From Desulfobulbus sp. (GTDB lineage: Bacteria > Desulfobacterota > Desulfobulbia > Desulfobulbales > Desulfobulbaceae), in contig NZ_JAVBXR010000032.1 of assembly GCF_030824455.1 (NCBI RefSeq), forward strand, positions 1-55,337: a stretch of DNA of 55,337 nt, written 5' to 3'. Position 1 is the stretch's first letter; each line of letters opens with the position of its first letter. This document shows positions 44,272 through 51,729 of this stretch, one piece after another. The notes below the pieces were generated by a model. That model was not told where the DNA came from, did not search any database, and saw only the letters and a list, made by a program, of their open reading frames with translations. The translations under genes and the position numbers were made by a program.

Positions 44272-45387
44272 TTATTGCAGTTTGAAGGAAATCGTCTGCT
44301 CGACCAGGGCCTTGACCGCCCGGCCGCCGACGGTTCCAGGTTTGAAGCGCCATTCGTGCATGCAGCGCAGGACGCTCTGTTCAAAAACATCCTTGGGCTC
44401 GGCGTCCAGGATCGTGACCTGATCCACATGGCCCTGTTCGTTGACCACAAATTTGACCTTGATCCATCCTTCGGTGTTGCGTTGCTTGGCGGCACGGGGA
44501 TAGACCGGCGGGGTTTTGGTCAAGGCGGTCAGCGGGCCGTCGAGCTGGCCGGCGGTGAACAATCCGCCGCCGTTTGCCCCTTGATGCTTGGCGGCGGCTT
44601 GCCCCTGGCCGGATTTCGCCGTTGCGCCGGGATGGGCTCCGGCCTCTGCGTCTGACTGTGCGTCTGCGTTTGCACCTGCAGCGTTTGCGTTGTTTGCCGC
44701 GCTGTTTGCCGAACCTGCCGAACCTGGCGAACCTGGCGATAACGACGCACTGGCTGCCGTCGATTCCGGGTGTTGATCCTTGGCAACGAGGGGGGAGCGC
44801 TCAACCTCCTGAACCTGCTCGGTGATTGCAGAGGGGATTGGTTGCTTGGCATCCGCTGGCGGCGAAGGTTCTTTGAATTTGGGGACGATTTTTCGCTGGT
44901 GAGGCGCTGGTTGGGTGATCGCTTTTTTTGCGGCGACAACCGTCTTTTTGGGGACCGTGGTCACAGGCGGGGACTGTTGTGCGGCATCGGCGGTATCGGC
45001 GCCATCGGCCGAATCCCCGCCATCGACCGCATCTCCGGCCAGGGCTGTTGTTGATCCAGTCATGATGATCGAACAATCCAGCGCCGGCGGCGGTTGCGTC
45101 TGGTCGGCATAGTGGCTGAAGAGAAAGGCGGCCAGGACAACCACAGCATGGAGCAGCAGCGAATAACGAGCGGCCTTGCTCTGGTCTCGCAGGCCTGTTG
45201 CCGCGCTGTGGGCGCCGTCAACCGCGCCCTGTTCTTCAGGCGCGAAGGGGAAAAGGAAGGCTGGGGAAACGGCTGGACCCGATGGCCGCGTTGTTGTCGG
45301 CTCCAGGTCGCTGGAAGAGACTCGGCCGCCGTCAATCGGCAACCCGATGCACTGCAGGAGGGGGAATGTATCTTGGTTCCTTTGCAT
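44272..45387 (-). CDS. tonB: TonB family energy-transducing protein
   Basis: A 371-residue protein. A single membrane helix at about 75-92 ('YSLLLHAVVVLAAFLF') is followed by a Pro/Lys-containing stretch ('PAPHQRKIVPKFKEPSPPA'), then a long Ser/Gly/Ala/Asn-rich linker, and a TonB_C domain ('LTKTPPVYPRAAKQRNTEGW', 'VKFVVNEQGHVDQVTILDAE', 'CMHEWRFKPGTVGG'). It transmits proton-motive energy from an ExbBD pump to the receptors. The 70-odd residues before the helix are longer than usual; I see no later ATG start. ATG 45387 is preferred over 45426 because GAGG precedes it. The exbB/exbD genes are not in the window. It is the first gene after the riboswitch. Confidence 0.88.
   Translation of the reverse strand: MQRNQDTFPLLQCIGLPIDGGRVSSSDLEPTTTRPSGPAVSPAFLFPFAPEEQGAVDGAHSAATGLRDQSKAARYSLLLHAVVVLAAFLFSHYADQTQPPPALDCSIIMTGSTTALAGDAVDGGDSADGADTADAAQQSPPVTTVPKKTVVAAKKAITQPAPHQRKIVPKFKEPSPPADAKQPIPSAITEQVQEVERSPLVAKDQHPESTAASASLSPGSPGSAGSANSAANNANAAGANADAQSDAEAGAHPGATAKSGQGQAAAKHQGANGGGLFTAGQLDGPLTALTKTPPVYPRAAKQRNTEGWIKVKFVVNEQGHVDQVTILDAEPKDVFEQSVLRCMHEWRFKPGTVGGRAVKALVEQTISFKLQ
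44710..44736 (+). repeat. Three 9-base tandem repeats inside the tonB linker
   Basis: The + strand reads CGAACCTGC, CGAACCTGG, CGAACCTGG in direct tandem. On the coding (-) strand it adds Ser-Pro-Gly/Ser-Ala-Gly triplets to the flexible linker, so its length could vary between strains. Neighbouring Ala/Asn codons are also repetitive. Confidence 0.6.
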
Positions 45388-45454
45388 GAGTTCCTCGCAC
45401 CAATGGAGTGGGGGAGGCGAAAACAAAGGATGGCCGGGTTAGGTGCGGTCGGGC

Positions 45455-45489
45455 AAAAAAAATCCCGGATCGAAAAAATCGATCCGGGA
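45455..45489 (-). terminator. Rho-independent terminator of the first cobalamin riboswitch
   Basis: On the - strand the stem TCCCGGATCGA / TCGATCCGGGA (45479-45489 with 45463-45473; 11 perfect pairs, 5-base loop) is followed by eight T. It lies between the B12 aptamer and tonB, so it is the expression platform of a transcription-attenuating riboswitch. Confidence 0.9.
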
Positions 45490-45534
45490 TAGCCCTTTTA
45501 TCCGCAGAAATACTATAAACCGGGTACGCCGCCG

Positions 45535-45714
45535 TCCTCGCAGTCGTCTCCTGACATTCAGGCAGGTCTTCTGACTCCCGGTTCATTCTACTGGCTGCGT
45601 CTTCCCGACTTTTTGGTCAGTGACATTATGTGCAGCGCTCGTCCCCGGTTACAGCGGCGGGCCCGTCCCCGATTTGCACGAGGTTCCCTTTGAAGTTCTT
45701 GCGAACACCTGAAC
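45535..45714 (-). promoter_or_regulatory. Cobalamin (B12) riboswitch upstream of tonB and the BtuB-like receptor
   Basis: The - strand begins GTTCAGGTGTTCGC and contains GGGAACCTCGTGCAAATCGGGGACGGGCCCGCCGCTGT, the conserved B12 aptamer core. Bases 45561-45576 hold the B12 box (AGTCAGAAGACCTGCC), followed by the terminator at 45455-45489. High cobalamin should favour termination and lower tonB and receptor expression. Most of the aptamer is the same as in the copy at 48318-48489. Confidence 0.95.
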
Positions 45715-45721
45715 TGTCCGA

Positions 45722-45750
45722 CATAGAACCGATGGCGTAAAAATTGTCAA
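45722..45750 (-). promoter_or_regulatory. Promoter of the tonB riboswitch transcript
   Basis: On the - strand a consensus TTGACA (45745-45750) and TCTATG (45722-45727) are 17 bases apart. The first conserved aptamer bases begin eight bases after the -10 box, so transcription should start at the riboswitch edge. Confidence 0.7.
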
Positions 45751-45808
45751 GAGAAACGACGCAATGGGTTCGCTCCCCGCGTCCAGGGCGCCGCCTTGCC
45801 GATTGCGC

Positions 45809-45848
45809 AAAAAAACGGCCTGCGGGGTGGTGCGGCATGCCGCAGGCC
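45809..45848 (-). terminator. Rho-independent terminator after the second TonB-dependent receptor
   Basis: On the - strand GGCCTGCGG / CCGCAGGCC (45840-45848 with 45817-45825) forms a nine-pair stem followed by GTTTTTTT. It starts 35 bases after the receptor stop codon and separates the two riboswitch units. Confidence 0.9.
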
Positions 45849-45882
45849 AGCCATTGCAACCGGAATGCGCCATTGATCCGGT

Positions 45883-48045
45883 TTAAAATTTCACGCTGAG
45901 GCCGGCTTCAACATACACCCCGTCCAACACATAGTAGGCGGTTTTGGGGGAACCGTTGACCCCGGTCAATTCGCCGTCGCTGTTGATGGCCCGCTCCACG
46001 TCCTCGTCCAGGATGTTTTTGCCGAGAATCCAGACCTTGTATTTGTCCCAGGAGTAGGAAACCGAGGCGTCGAAGGTGGTTTTCGACGGATAGGTCAGGC
46101 GGTTGGTGTAATCGAGGTAGTATTCGCCGCAGACAACCGTGTCCAGGCTGGCCTTCCACCCGGCCCAGGGATAGAAATCGAGCCCGATGCGGCCGGTCCA
46201 CTCGGGGATGCCGTTGACCTGATAGCCGTCGAGATCGGCGCTGACCGTGGCGTTGGACGGGTGCTCCTTAATCCGGGCCGTGCCCGAGGTCCACTCGGCC
46301 TGGATATAGGCGCCGGAGAGGCGATAGCCCAACCAATCCAGGGGCCGGCCGTCAAGCTCCGCCTCCACCCCGTAGGTTTCGGCGTCGCCGGTGTTTTTCT
46401 GTCCCATGTATTCGCCGTCTTCATAATAGCCGCCGAATTTGTCCGCCGTTTCGGCAAAATAGGTGGTCAGGGCGATGTTGAGCGACCGTCCCAGATGATG
46501 CTTGTACCCCACCTCATAGGTCAGGGATTCTTCCGGTTGCAAATCTTCCGGAAGGTTGTTGGGGCTGCCGTAACTGGCCGCCCAGTAATAGTATTGGGGC
46601 GAGGGAAACCAGTAGTTGCGGCCCACCGAAAAATAGAGATTGGCGTCGGCCGTCAAATGATAGGAAGGGGCCACGGTCCAACTCCACATGGTGTCTTCGA
46701 TGTCCAGCCGAATTGGTTCCTTGGTTTCAAAGGTCATGTCCACCTGATCCACCCGGTTGCCGATCTTCAGGCCCCAATGATCATTGAGCAGCAAGTCGTT
46801 GTCCCAATACAGCCCGGTGGTGGTTTCCGCCAGGTCAACGTCGGCTTTGGCCTTGGCGCTTCTGTTGCTCGCCGCAGTGAGCCGCGGATCGTAGGGATAG
46901 AATTTTCGCTGGGTAAAATCCACCTCCTCCACGTTCACGCCCACGGAGGGCGTGTAATCCAGCGCGCCGAAATCGAGCCGATAGCCGCCCGCAAGCGATG
47001 CGGTGTAGGTGTTTTGGACGCGGTCGTCCCAGTCGCCACGGGCCTTGGAGGTGGAGGTGTAGAGATCCTGGTTGTCGAAGTAGACCTCGTTGTAGTGGGT
47101 GTAGGCCAGCGTGCCGTCCATGAACAGTTGCGGCCCGTTGTGCGCAAAATCAAGCGCGTACACCCCGGAATCCTGCTCCTTGGTGTTGTGCCAGACCAGT
47201 CTGGGGTCGGTTTCCGATTTGGGGAAATGACCGTCTCTGCGGTAATTGTCCAATTGCCACTGATATTTGGCTAAATCGTAGGCCGTGTCGCTGTCCAGAC
47301 TCACCCAGTTGCCGCGCACCCCGATGCGGGTTTGTTCCGACAGATTGTACCCCAATTTCAATAATCCAGCGGCGCGCTCGGTTGCCTCTTCTTCGTAGCC
47401 GTCGGTGTGAAAAAAATTGAGGTCGGCAAGATAATCCCACTGATTGAGCCTGCCGTCGACGCCGCCGGAGAGGTTGGAGGTTCCCCAGGAACCGTAACTG
47501 GTCGAGAGGTGTCCATTGGCCGGCTTGTCGTCCTGCCCCTTTTTGGTGATCACGTTGATGACGCCGCGCGCCGCGCCCGGCCCATAGGCAATTCCGGCTG
47601 AGCGCAGCACCTCGACGCGTTCAATCTGCGAGACCGGAATGATGTCCAGTTCCTCGCGGCGGTAGTTGCCGTAATTCTGGGCCACGCCGTCGATCAGGAT
47701 CACCGGGCCGCCGGCCATGGAGCTGCGCGTGCCGCGAATCGACAACGACGAACCGTTGGCCGAGGTGTTGTAGACGCCGGGGATGCGCTCCAGTGCCTCG
47801 GTGATGTTCTTTGCCCCCATCTGTTCCAGGTCCTCGGCGGTGATCACCGAGATGCTGGCCGGCGTATCCACCAGTTTGCTCTTGCTGGTGGATGTGACGA
47901 CCATCTCCTCCAACACGTGGGGCGCCTCCTCGGATTGATCGGCCATGCCGGCCCGAGGCGCCAGCACAAGCATCCCTGCCGTTGCCCAAAGCCCGACCCG
48001 TCGTGCTGTTTCTCCCCGGTAACGATTGTTTTTGCCTGTCTTCAT
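45883..48045 (-). CDS. TonB-dependent receptor (second, riboswitch-controlled)
   Basis: A 720-residue outer-membrane receptor. The signal peptide follows 'MKTGKNNRYRGETARR' and ends near 'LVLAPRAGMA'. The TonB box region is 'LEEMVVTSTSKSKLVDTPAS'. The plug has 'EALERIPGVYNTSANG', 'IDGVAQNYGNYRREEL' and 'IERVEVLRSAGIAYGPGAAR'. The barrel ends 'VYVEAGLSVKF'. ATG 48045 is chosen because AGGAG precedes it by six bases; the frame runs open to 48231 through the leader, but those residues are not a signal peptide. It sits alone behind its own B12 riboswitch and terminator. Corrinoid or a corrinoid-substituted nutrient is the likely ligand. It differs strongly in sequence from the receptor at 42127-44163. 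Confidence 0.9.
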   Translation of the reverse strand: MKTGKNNRYRGETARRVGLWATAGMLVLAPRAGMADQSEEAPHVLEEMVVTSTSKSKLVDTPASISVITAEDLEQMGAKNITEALERIPGVYNTSANGSSLSIRGTRSSMAGGPVILIDGVAQNYGNYRREELDIIPVSQIERVEVLRSAGIAYGPGAARGVINVITKKGQDDKPANGHLSTSYGSWGTSNLSGGVDGRLNQWDYLADLNFFHTDGYEEEATERAAGLLKLGYNLSEQTRIGVRGNWVSLDSDTAYDLAKYQWQLDNYRRDGHFPKSETDPRLVWHNTKEQDSGVYALDFAHNGPQLFMDGTLAYTHYNEVYFDNQDLYTSTSKARGDWDDRVQNTYTASLAGGYRLDFGALDYTPSVGVNVEEVDFTQRKFYPYDPRLTAASNRSAKAKADVDLAETTTGLYWDNDLLLNDHWGLKIGNRVDQVDMTFETKEPIRLDIEDTMWSWTVAPSYHLTADANLYFSVGRNYWFPSPQYYYWAASYGSPNNLPEDLQPEESLTYEVGYKHHLGRSLNIALTTYFAETADKFGGYYEDGEYMGQKNTGDAETYGVEAELDGRPLDWLGYRLSGAYIQAEWTSGTARIKEHPSNATVSADLDGYQVNGIPEWTGRIGLDFYPWAGWKASLDTVVCGEYYLDYTNRLTYPSKTTFDASVSYSWDKYKVWILGKNILDEDVERAINSDGELTGVNGSPKTAYYVLDGVYVEAGLSVKF

Positions 48046-48230
48046 TGTCTTCTCCTGGGTTGATGGATTGTGCGAATTGATCGACAACAAAACGGCGGTT
48101 GGCAAGCTGCCGCGCGGCCGTTGCTGTTCTCTGCGATCAACATTCCAGAAGAGGCGCCGAGGCCATTGGGAGGGCCTGGCCGGCTGGGGATGACGCCAAA
48201 AAGAAGGAGACGAGGGGGAATCCATGGACA

Positions 48231-48265
48231 AAAAAAATCCCGGATCGAAATAAATCGATCCGGGA
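48231..48265 (-). terminator. Rho-independent terminator of the second cobalamin riboswitch
   Basis: The same TCCCGGATCGA / TCGATCCGGGA stem as at 45455-45489, here with a six-base loop, is followed by a T-run on the - strand. About 185 bases of leader separate it from the receptor start; I see no other element in that stretch. Confidence 0.9.
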
Positions 48266-48317
48266 TAGCCCTAATTTATCCACAGAAACACTCTACTGGG
48301 TACGCCGCCGTCCTCGC

Positions 48318-48489
48318 AGTCGTTGCCTCAACGTCCAGGCAGGTCTTCTGACTCCCGGTTCTCCCTACTGGCTGCGTCTTCCCGACCTTTTGGTCAGTGA
48401 CATGGTGCAGCGGTCGTCCCCGGTCACAGCGGCGGGCCCGTCCCCGATTTGCACGGGGTTCCCTATAAAGTTCTTGCGAACACCTGAAC
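48318..48489 (-). promoter_or_regulatory. Cobalamin (B12) riboswitch upstream of the second TonB-dependent receptor
   Basis: The - strand starts GTTCAGGTGTTCGC and contains GGGAACCCCGTGCAAATCGGGGACGGGCCCGCCGCTGTGA, with the B12 box AGTCAGAAGACCTGCC at about 48340-48355. It is followed by a terminator hairpin identical in its stem to that of the first riboswitch, which implies the same cobalamin-triggered termination. The two leaders are clearly duplicates. Confidence 0.95.
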
Positions 48490-48496
48490 GGGCGAA

Positions 48497-48525
48497 GATA
48501 GAACCTGCGGGGTGCAAAAAGTCAA
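48497..48525 (-). promoter_or_regulatory. Promoter of the second riboswitch transcript
   Basis: On the - strand TTGACT (48520-48525) and TCTATC (48497-48502) are 17 bases apart, with the aptamer starting eight bases after the -10 box, the same geometry as at 45722-45750. It separates the receptor unit from the operon upstream. Confidence 0.65.
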
Positions 48526-48602
48526 GCAAAGAACCGCTGCGGGATTATTTCATGCGTGCGCCCCCGGGTTCCGCTGCATCGGCTTGCCGCCGGCGCAATG
48601 TC

Positions 48603-48857
48603 TTATGTTACCGGGTCGTTATGGCATTTGAGGCAGCCCTTGAAGGTGGGGTGCGAGGTTGTGGGGGCCTCGCCGGAGGTGTTTTTCGGCGAATGGCAAT
48701 CAAGGCACTCGCTGTCTTCCTTGATCGAATCGAAGTGAATATCCGGATAGTTTTTGGTTGAGGGGCCGTGCATGCCCAGATAGCGGCGATAGGCGCAGCC
48801 GGCGGAGGTTGCGACAACCGCCAGCAGCAGCAGGGTCAGCACTCGTTTTTTCATCAT
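48603..48857 (-). CDS. Small diheme c-type cytochrome lipoprotein
   Basis: An 84-residue protein with a lipoprotein signal ('RVLTLLLLAVVATSAGCAYR', lipobox SAGC, Cys21) and two heme c sites, CLDCH (51-55) and CLKCH (75-79). The mature part has only about 64 residues, so it would be a tiny membrane-anchored electron carrier on the periplasmic side. Its start overlaps the stop of the LolD-like ATPase gene, so it is coupled to the ABC transporter. I do not recognise a named family. A role passing electrons to or from something handled by the transporter is only inference from position. Confidence 0.85.
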   Translation of the reverse strand: MMKKRVLTLLLLAVVATSAGCAYRRYLGMHGPSTKNYPDIHFDSIKEDSECLDCHSPKNTSGEAPTTSHPTFKGCLKCHNDPVT

Positions 48858-49525
48858 GGTTTTTTCTCCATTCTTCCGTCTTTTAACGCCATCACCGTGT
48901 CGGTCATGGCCATCAATTCCTGATCATGGGTGGCAATGACCAGGATCGTTCCCTGGGTGCGGCAGAGGGAAAACATCAGCTCCATCAGCTGTCTGCCGTT
49001 GCTCGAATCTAGGCTGGCGGTGGGTTCGTCGGCCAGCAACAGGGCCGGTTGGTGGGCAATGGCCCGGGCAAAGGCGATCCGTTGCGATTCGCCGCCGGAC
49101 AGTTCCGCCGGCAAGGCCTGCTCATAACCGGCGAGGCTGAAAGTCGCCAGCAATTCTTCAATGCGTCGTTGTTGCGCTGTGCCGCGAATATCGTTGAGTT
49201 CGAGCGGAAACTGCAGATTTTCAGCAACCGTCAGCCAGGGCAGGAGGTTGCCGGCCTGGAAGACAAAGCCGACCTCACAACGCCGAAACAGGGTCCGTTG
49301 CCGGGGGCTGAGGGTGCAGATGTTGACGCCGTTGTAGACCACGGCCCCGCTGTCCGGGACTTCCAGGGCGCCAATGCAGTTGAGCAGGGTTGTTTTTCCA
49401 GAACCCGAACGCCCCGCCAGAATGACGCCCTTTCCCTGTTCCACTGAAAAAGAGATGTCGGTCAAGGCCGAGATGTGGCCGCGTCCGGAAACGAAGTGCT
49501 TGGAGAGCGCCTGAATTTCGAGCAT
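48854..49525 (-). CDS. LolD/MacB-type ABC transporter ATP-binding protein
   Basis: A 223-residue ABC ATPase: Walker A 'GRSGSGKT' (38-45), Q-loop Gln90, signature 'LSGGESQRI' (142-150), Walker B 'LLLADEPT' (162-169) and H-loop His in 'VIATHDQE'. Sequence style and length match the LolD/MacB/FtsE class, which works with FtsX-fold permeases in lipoprotein release, mechanotransmission or efflux. It is encoded four bases from the permease gene, and its stop overlaps the diheme lipoprotein start. The substrate is unknown. Confidence 0.92.
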   Translation of the reverse strand: MLEIQALSKHFVSGRGHISALTDISFSVEQGKGVILAGRSGSGKTTLLNCIGALEVPDSGAVVYNGVNICTLSPRQRTLFRRCEVGFVFQAGNLLPWLTVAENLQFPLELNDIRGTAQQRRIEELLATFSLAGYEQALPAELSGGESQRIAFARAIAHQPALLLADEPTASLDSSNGRQLMELMFSLCRTQGTILVIATHDQELMAMTDTVMALKDGRMEKKP

Positions 49526-49528
49526 GGC

Positions 49529-50686
49529 TCAGACGCTCCTGAGGATGTCCGCCGGATTTTTGCGGACTATCGCGGCAATCGGCCAGATCGCGGCCGCCAG
49601 GCCAAAGACCACGGCGGCAAGCGGCGGGGTGAACAGCGCCAGTGCAGTGAGGCGTGGATAGAGCACGCCGGACACCGAAAAATACTGGTTGTGGGAGGTG
49701 AAGGCGCTGATGTCGATGCCGATCTGGGCAAAGACGGCGACTGTCGCCGCGCCAACCAGGGTCCCGACAACGGCGGCGGCAACCGTCAGCATGCCGATCT
49801 GGGCGACCAGGAGCAGGGCGGTGTCGCCGGAGAGGAGGCCCATGGCCTTCATGATCCCGTGTTCGCGGAGATTTTTCAGGGTGAAAATGAGAAAGGCGCA
49901 GGAGATGCCCACGGAAACAATGGCAAACACCAGGGTGACGACAATCGCCATGCAGATGGAGTCCAGATCGATCAACTGCTTCAGGTCGGGCATGAACTCG
50001 GTCCAGGGAGTGAAGACGGCCGAGGGCAGCAGGCGCCGGTATTGGGCGGCGATGGCCTCAAGCGGCGCATCGGCCTGTAAAAAGACGGCGATCGAGAGCT
50101 CGGTCGGGCCCGTGGGCAAAACCCCCACCGGGCAAAAGGCCAAGCCCTGATCCAGTTGGGTGATTCCGGTTTTATAGACGCCTGCCACGGTCAGCGGTTT
50201 GACGGCTGCGCCCTGGGGATTGACGAGAGTGACCCGGCTGCCTACGCTCAGCTGCAACCGTTTGGCCGTTTCCTGGCTGAGAAAAAGCGCCTCCTCATGG
50301 GCGGTAGGAAAGGCGCCGGCCACGGTTTTTTTCCAGTAGGCGGTTGTCGCTTGTTCCTGCGCCGGGTCAACGCCCATCAGCAGAACCGGCTCAAGGCGCC
50401 CATTTGCGCTGAGCAGCGCCTGCTGCTGCCGCCGGACCAGCACCTGCTTGACTCCGGGCAACTGAGGCAGCGGCGCGTCGGCTTCGCGAATGCCGCTGCC
50501 GGCGATATGGCCGGAGAACAACCCGGTGGAATTGCGAATCATGGCGTCGTTGGTGCCAACCGCCAGGGCCGAGAGAAAGACCAGGGCCGCCACCGCTGAA
50601 ACGACCATGAACGAGAGCACCGCCGTGGTCCGCCAGGAGCGCCAGAGCATAAGCCCGGCAATGTTGCACAGAAAGGTGAGCCGCAT
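49529..50686 (-). CDS. FtsX/MacB-type ABC transporter permease
   Basis: A 385-residue membrane protein with one N-terminal helix (about 18-42, 'TTAVLSFMVVSAVAALVFLS'), a periplasmic MacB_PCD-like domain of about 200 residues ('LSVGSRVTLVNPQGAAVKPL', 'VAGVYKTGI'), and three C-terminal helices ('AIVVTLVFAIVSVGISCAFL', 'LLLVAQIGMLTVAAAVVGTL', 'LALFTPPLAAVVFGLAAAIW') ending 'RKNPADILRSV', the classical terminal motif of this permease class. With the ATPase it forms a mechanotransmission or extrusion-type ABC complex rather than a classic importer. It lies 56 bases after the prenyl synthase gene. Confidence 0.9.
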   Translation of the reverse strand: MRLTFLCNIAGLMLWRSWRTTAVLSFMVVSAVAALVFLSALAVGTNDAMIRNSTGLFSGHIAGSGIREADAPLPQLPGVKQVLVRRQQQALLSANGRLEPVLLMGVDPAQEQATTAYWKKTVAGAFPTAHEEALFLSQETAKRLQLSVGSRVTLVNPQGAAVKPLTVAGVYKTGITQLDQGLAFCPVGVLPTGPTELSIAVFLQADAPLEAIAAQYRRLLPSAVFTPWTEFMPDLKQLIDLDSICMAIVVTLVFAIVSVGISCAFLIFTLKNLREHGIMKAMGLLSGDTALLLVAQIGMLTVAAAVVGTLVGAATVAVFAQIGIDISAFTSHNQYFSVSGVLYPRLTALALFTPPLAAVVFGLAAAIWPIAAIVRKNPADILRSV

Positions 50687-50742
50687 GGCGCCGCAATGTC
50701 CTTGGTTTTGCCGAAGTTCTTGGTTTTACTTGAGGCCTTGTT

Positions 50743-51729
50743 TTACTTGAGGGCAACGCCGATTCGGTCGGCAATAAAAAGGGCTGCCGGGCGGACCAGC
50801 CCCTGGTGTTTGTCGAAAAACAGCATGCGCAGGCCGTTCTCCAGGGACGCCATGGCCTCGGCTTGCATCCGGGAGGCAAATTCCGGCCAAGCCGCGTAGA
50901 AGCGGTCGGGGGTTTGCGCCGTTGCCAGTTCGGCTTGCACCTGGCGCCACAGCGCCGGCGGCTCCCGGTGAACAAGCACCGAGGCCACATAGTTGTGCCG
51001 TCGCTCCCGGACGTCGACGAACAGATCGACAAGGTCGTCCAGGATCTGGCAGCCGATGCCGATCTGGTACAAGGCCTCCTGCGCCGCGAGGGCCTCCGGC
51101 GTGGTCGTGTCCTCGAACAGGGCTGGAATCGCCCAGGTGGATTGAAACAGCACCCCGGTTTTGAAGTGATGGATTTTTTGCAACACCACGTCCGGCTCCA
51201 GCCGCCCTTCAATGCCGCCTTCTTCCGCAGCTTCCTGCGCCCCGCTTTGGGTCAGGGCTTGCAGAGACGCGGCGCTGGCCTGCAGCGCCAGGGCAACCGG
51301 CAGGTCGTGGTTGCGGCAATGGGTGGTCACCAGCGCGAACAAAACTCGATCCGCCACCATAATGTCAAGCACGGAGCGAAAACGATGCGCCTTCGGCGGC
51401 AGATCGGTTTCCAGGGTGATCTTGTATTCGTCGTCGAGCAGGTTGTCGCAACCGGTGACCATGCCCCGCAGGCATTGATTGACGGCGGCGTAGAGCGTGC
51501 GCCGCTCGGGCGGAACGCCGATTCGGTAGTAGGAATAGAGGAACAGGGTCGAGAAAAAATTGCGCGACAGGGAAAAGGTCGCCTGATCCGGGGGCGTCAG
51601 CTGAATCGGGCCGCCGTCGAGGATGGCCGCGGCTGCCTGCCAGAAATGTTCAAGCCCGGTTCGAAGTTCGGATTCCAGGGCGGCGATGTCGCGCGCAGCG
51701 TGGCCGATGACGGCAAATGGATGGTTCAC
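50743..51729 (-). CDS. Class 1 isoprenoid biosynthesis enzyme (polyprenyl synthetase-like)
   Basis: A 328-residue all-alpha protein with both Asp-rich motifs of trans-isoprenyl diphosphate synthases: 'DNLLDDEYK' (95-103) and 'GCQILDDLVDLFVD' (226-239), plus 'KTGVLFQST' at 190-198. The first motif is DxxxDDE rather than DDxxD, and the flanking sequence differs from housekeeping farnesyl or octaprenyl synthases, so it is probably specialised. It may make, condense or cyclise an isoprenyl chain. Its start overlaps the methyltransferase stop by four bases (ATGA), so the two are made together. Product unknown. Confidence 0.82.
   Translation of the reverse strand: MNHPFAVIGHAARDIAALESELRTGLEHFWQAAAAILDGGPIQLTPPDQATFSLSRNFFSTLFLYSYYRIGVPPERRTLYAAVNQCLRGMVTGCDNLLDDEYKITLETDLPPKAHRFRSVLDIMVADRVLFALVTTHCRNHDLPVALALQASAASLQALTQSGAQEAAEEGGIEGRLEPDVVLQKIHHFKTGVLFQSTWAIPALFEDTTTPEALAAQEALYQIGIGCQILDDLVDLFVDVRERRHNYVASVLVHREPPALWRQVQAELATAQTPDRFYAAWPEFASRMQAEAMASLENGLRMLFFDKHQGLVRPAALFIADRIGVALK

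Noticed and set aside
48046..48231. Upstream extension of the second receptor to 48231
   Set aside because: The extra residues lie in the riboswitch leader, are not a signal peptide, and a proper AGGAG site precedes ATG 48045.
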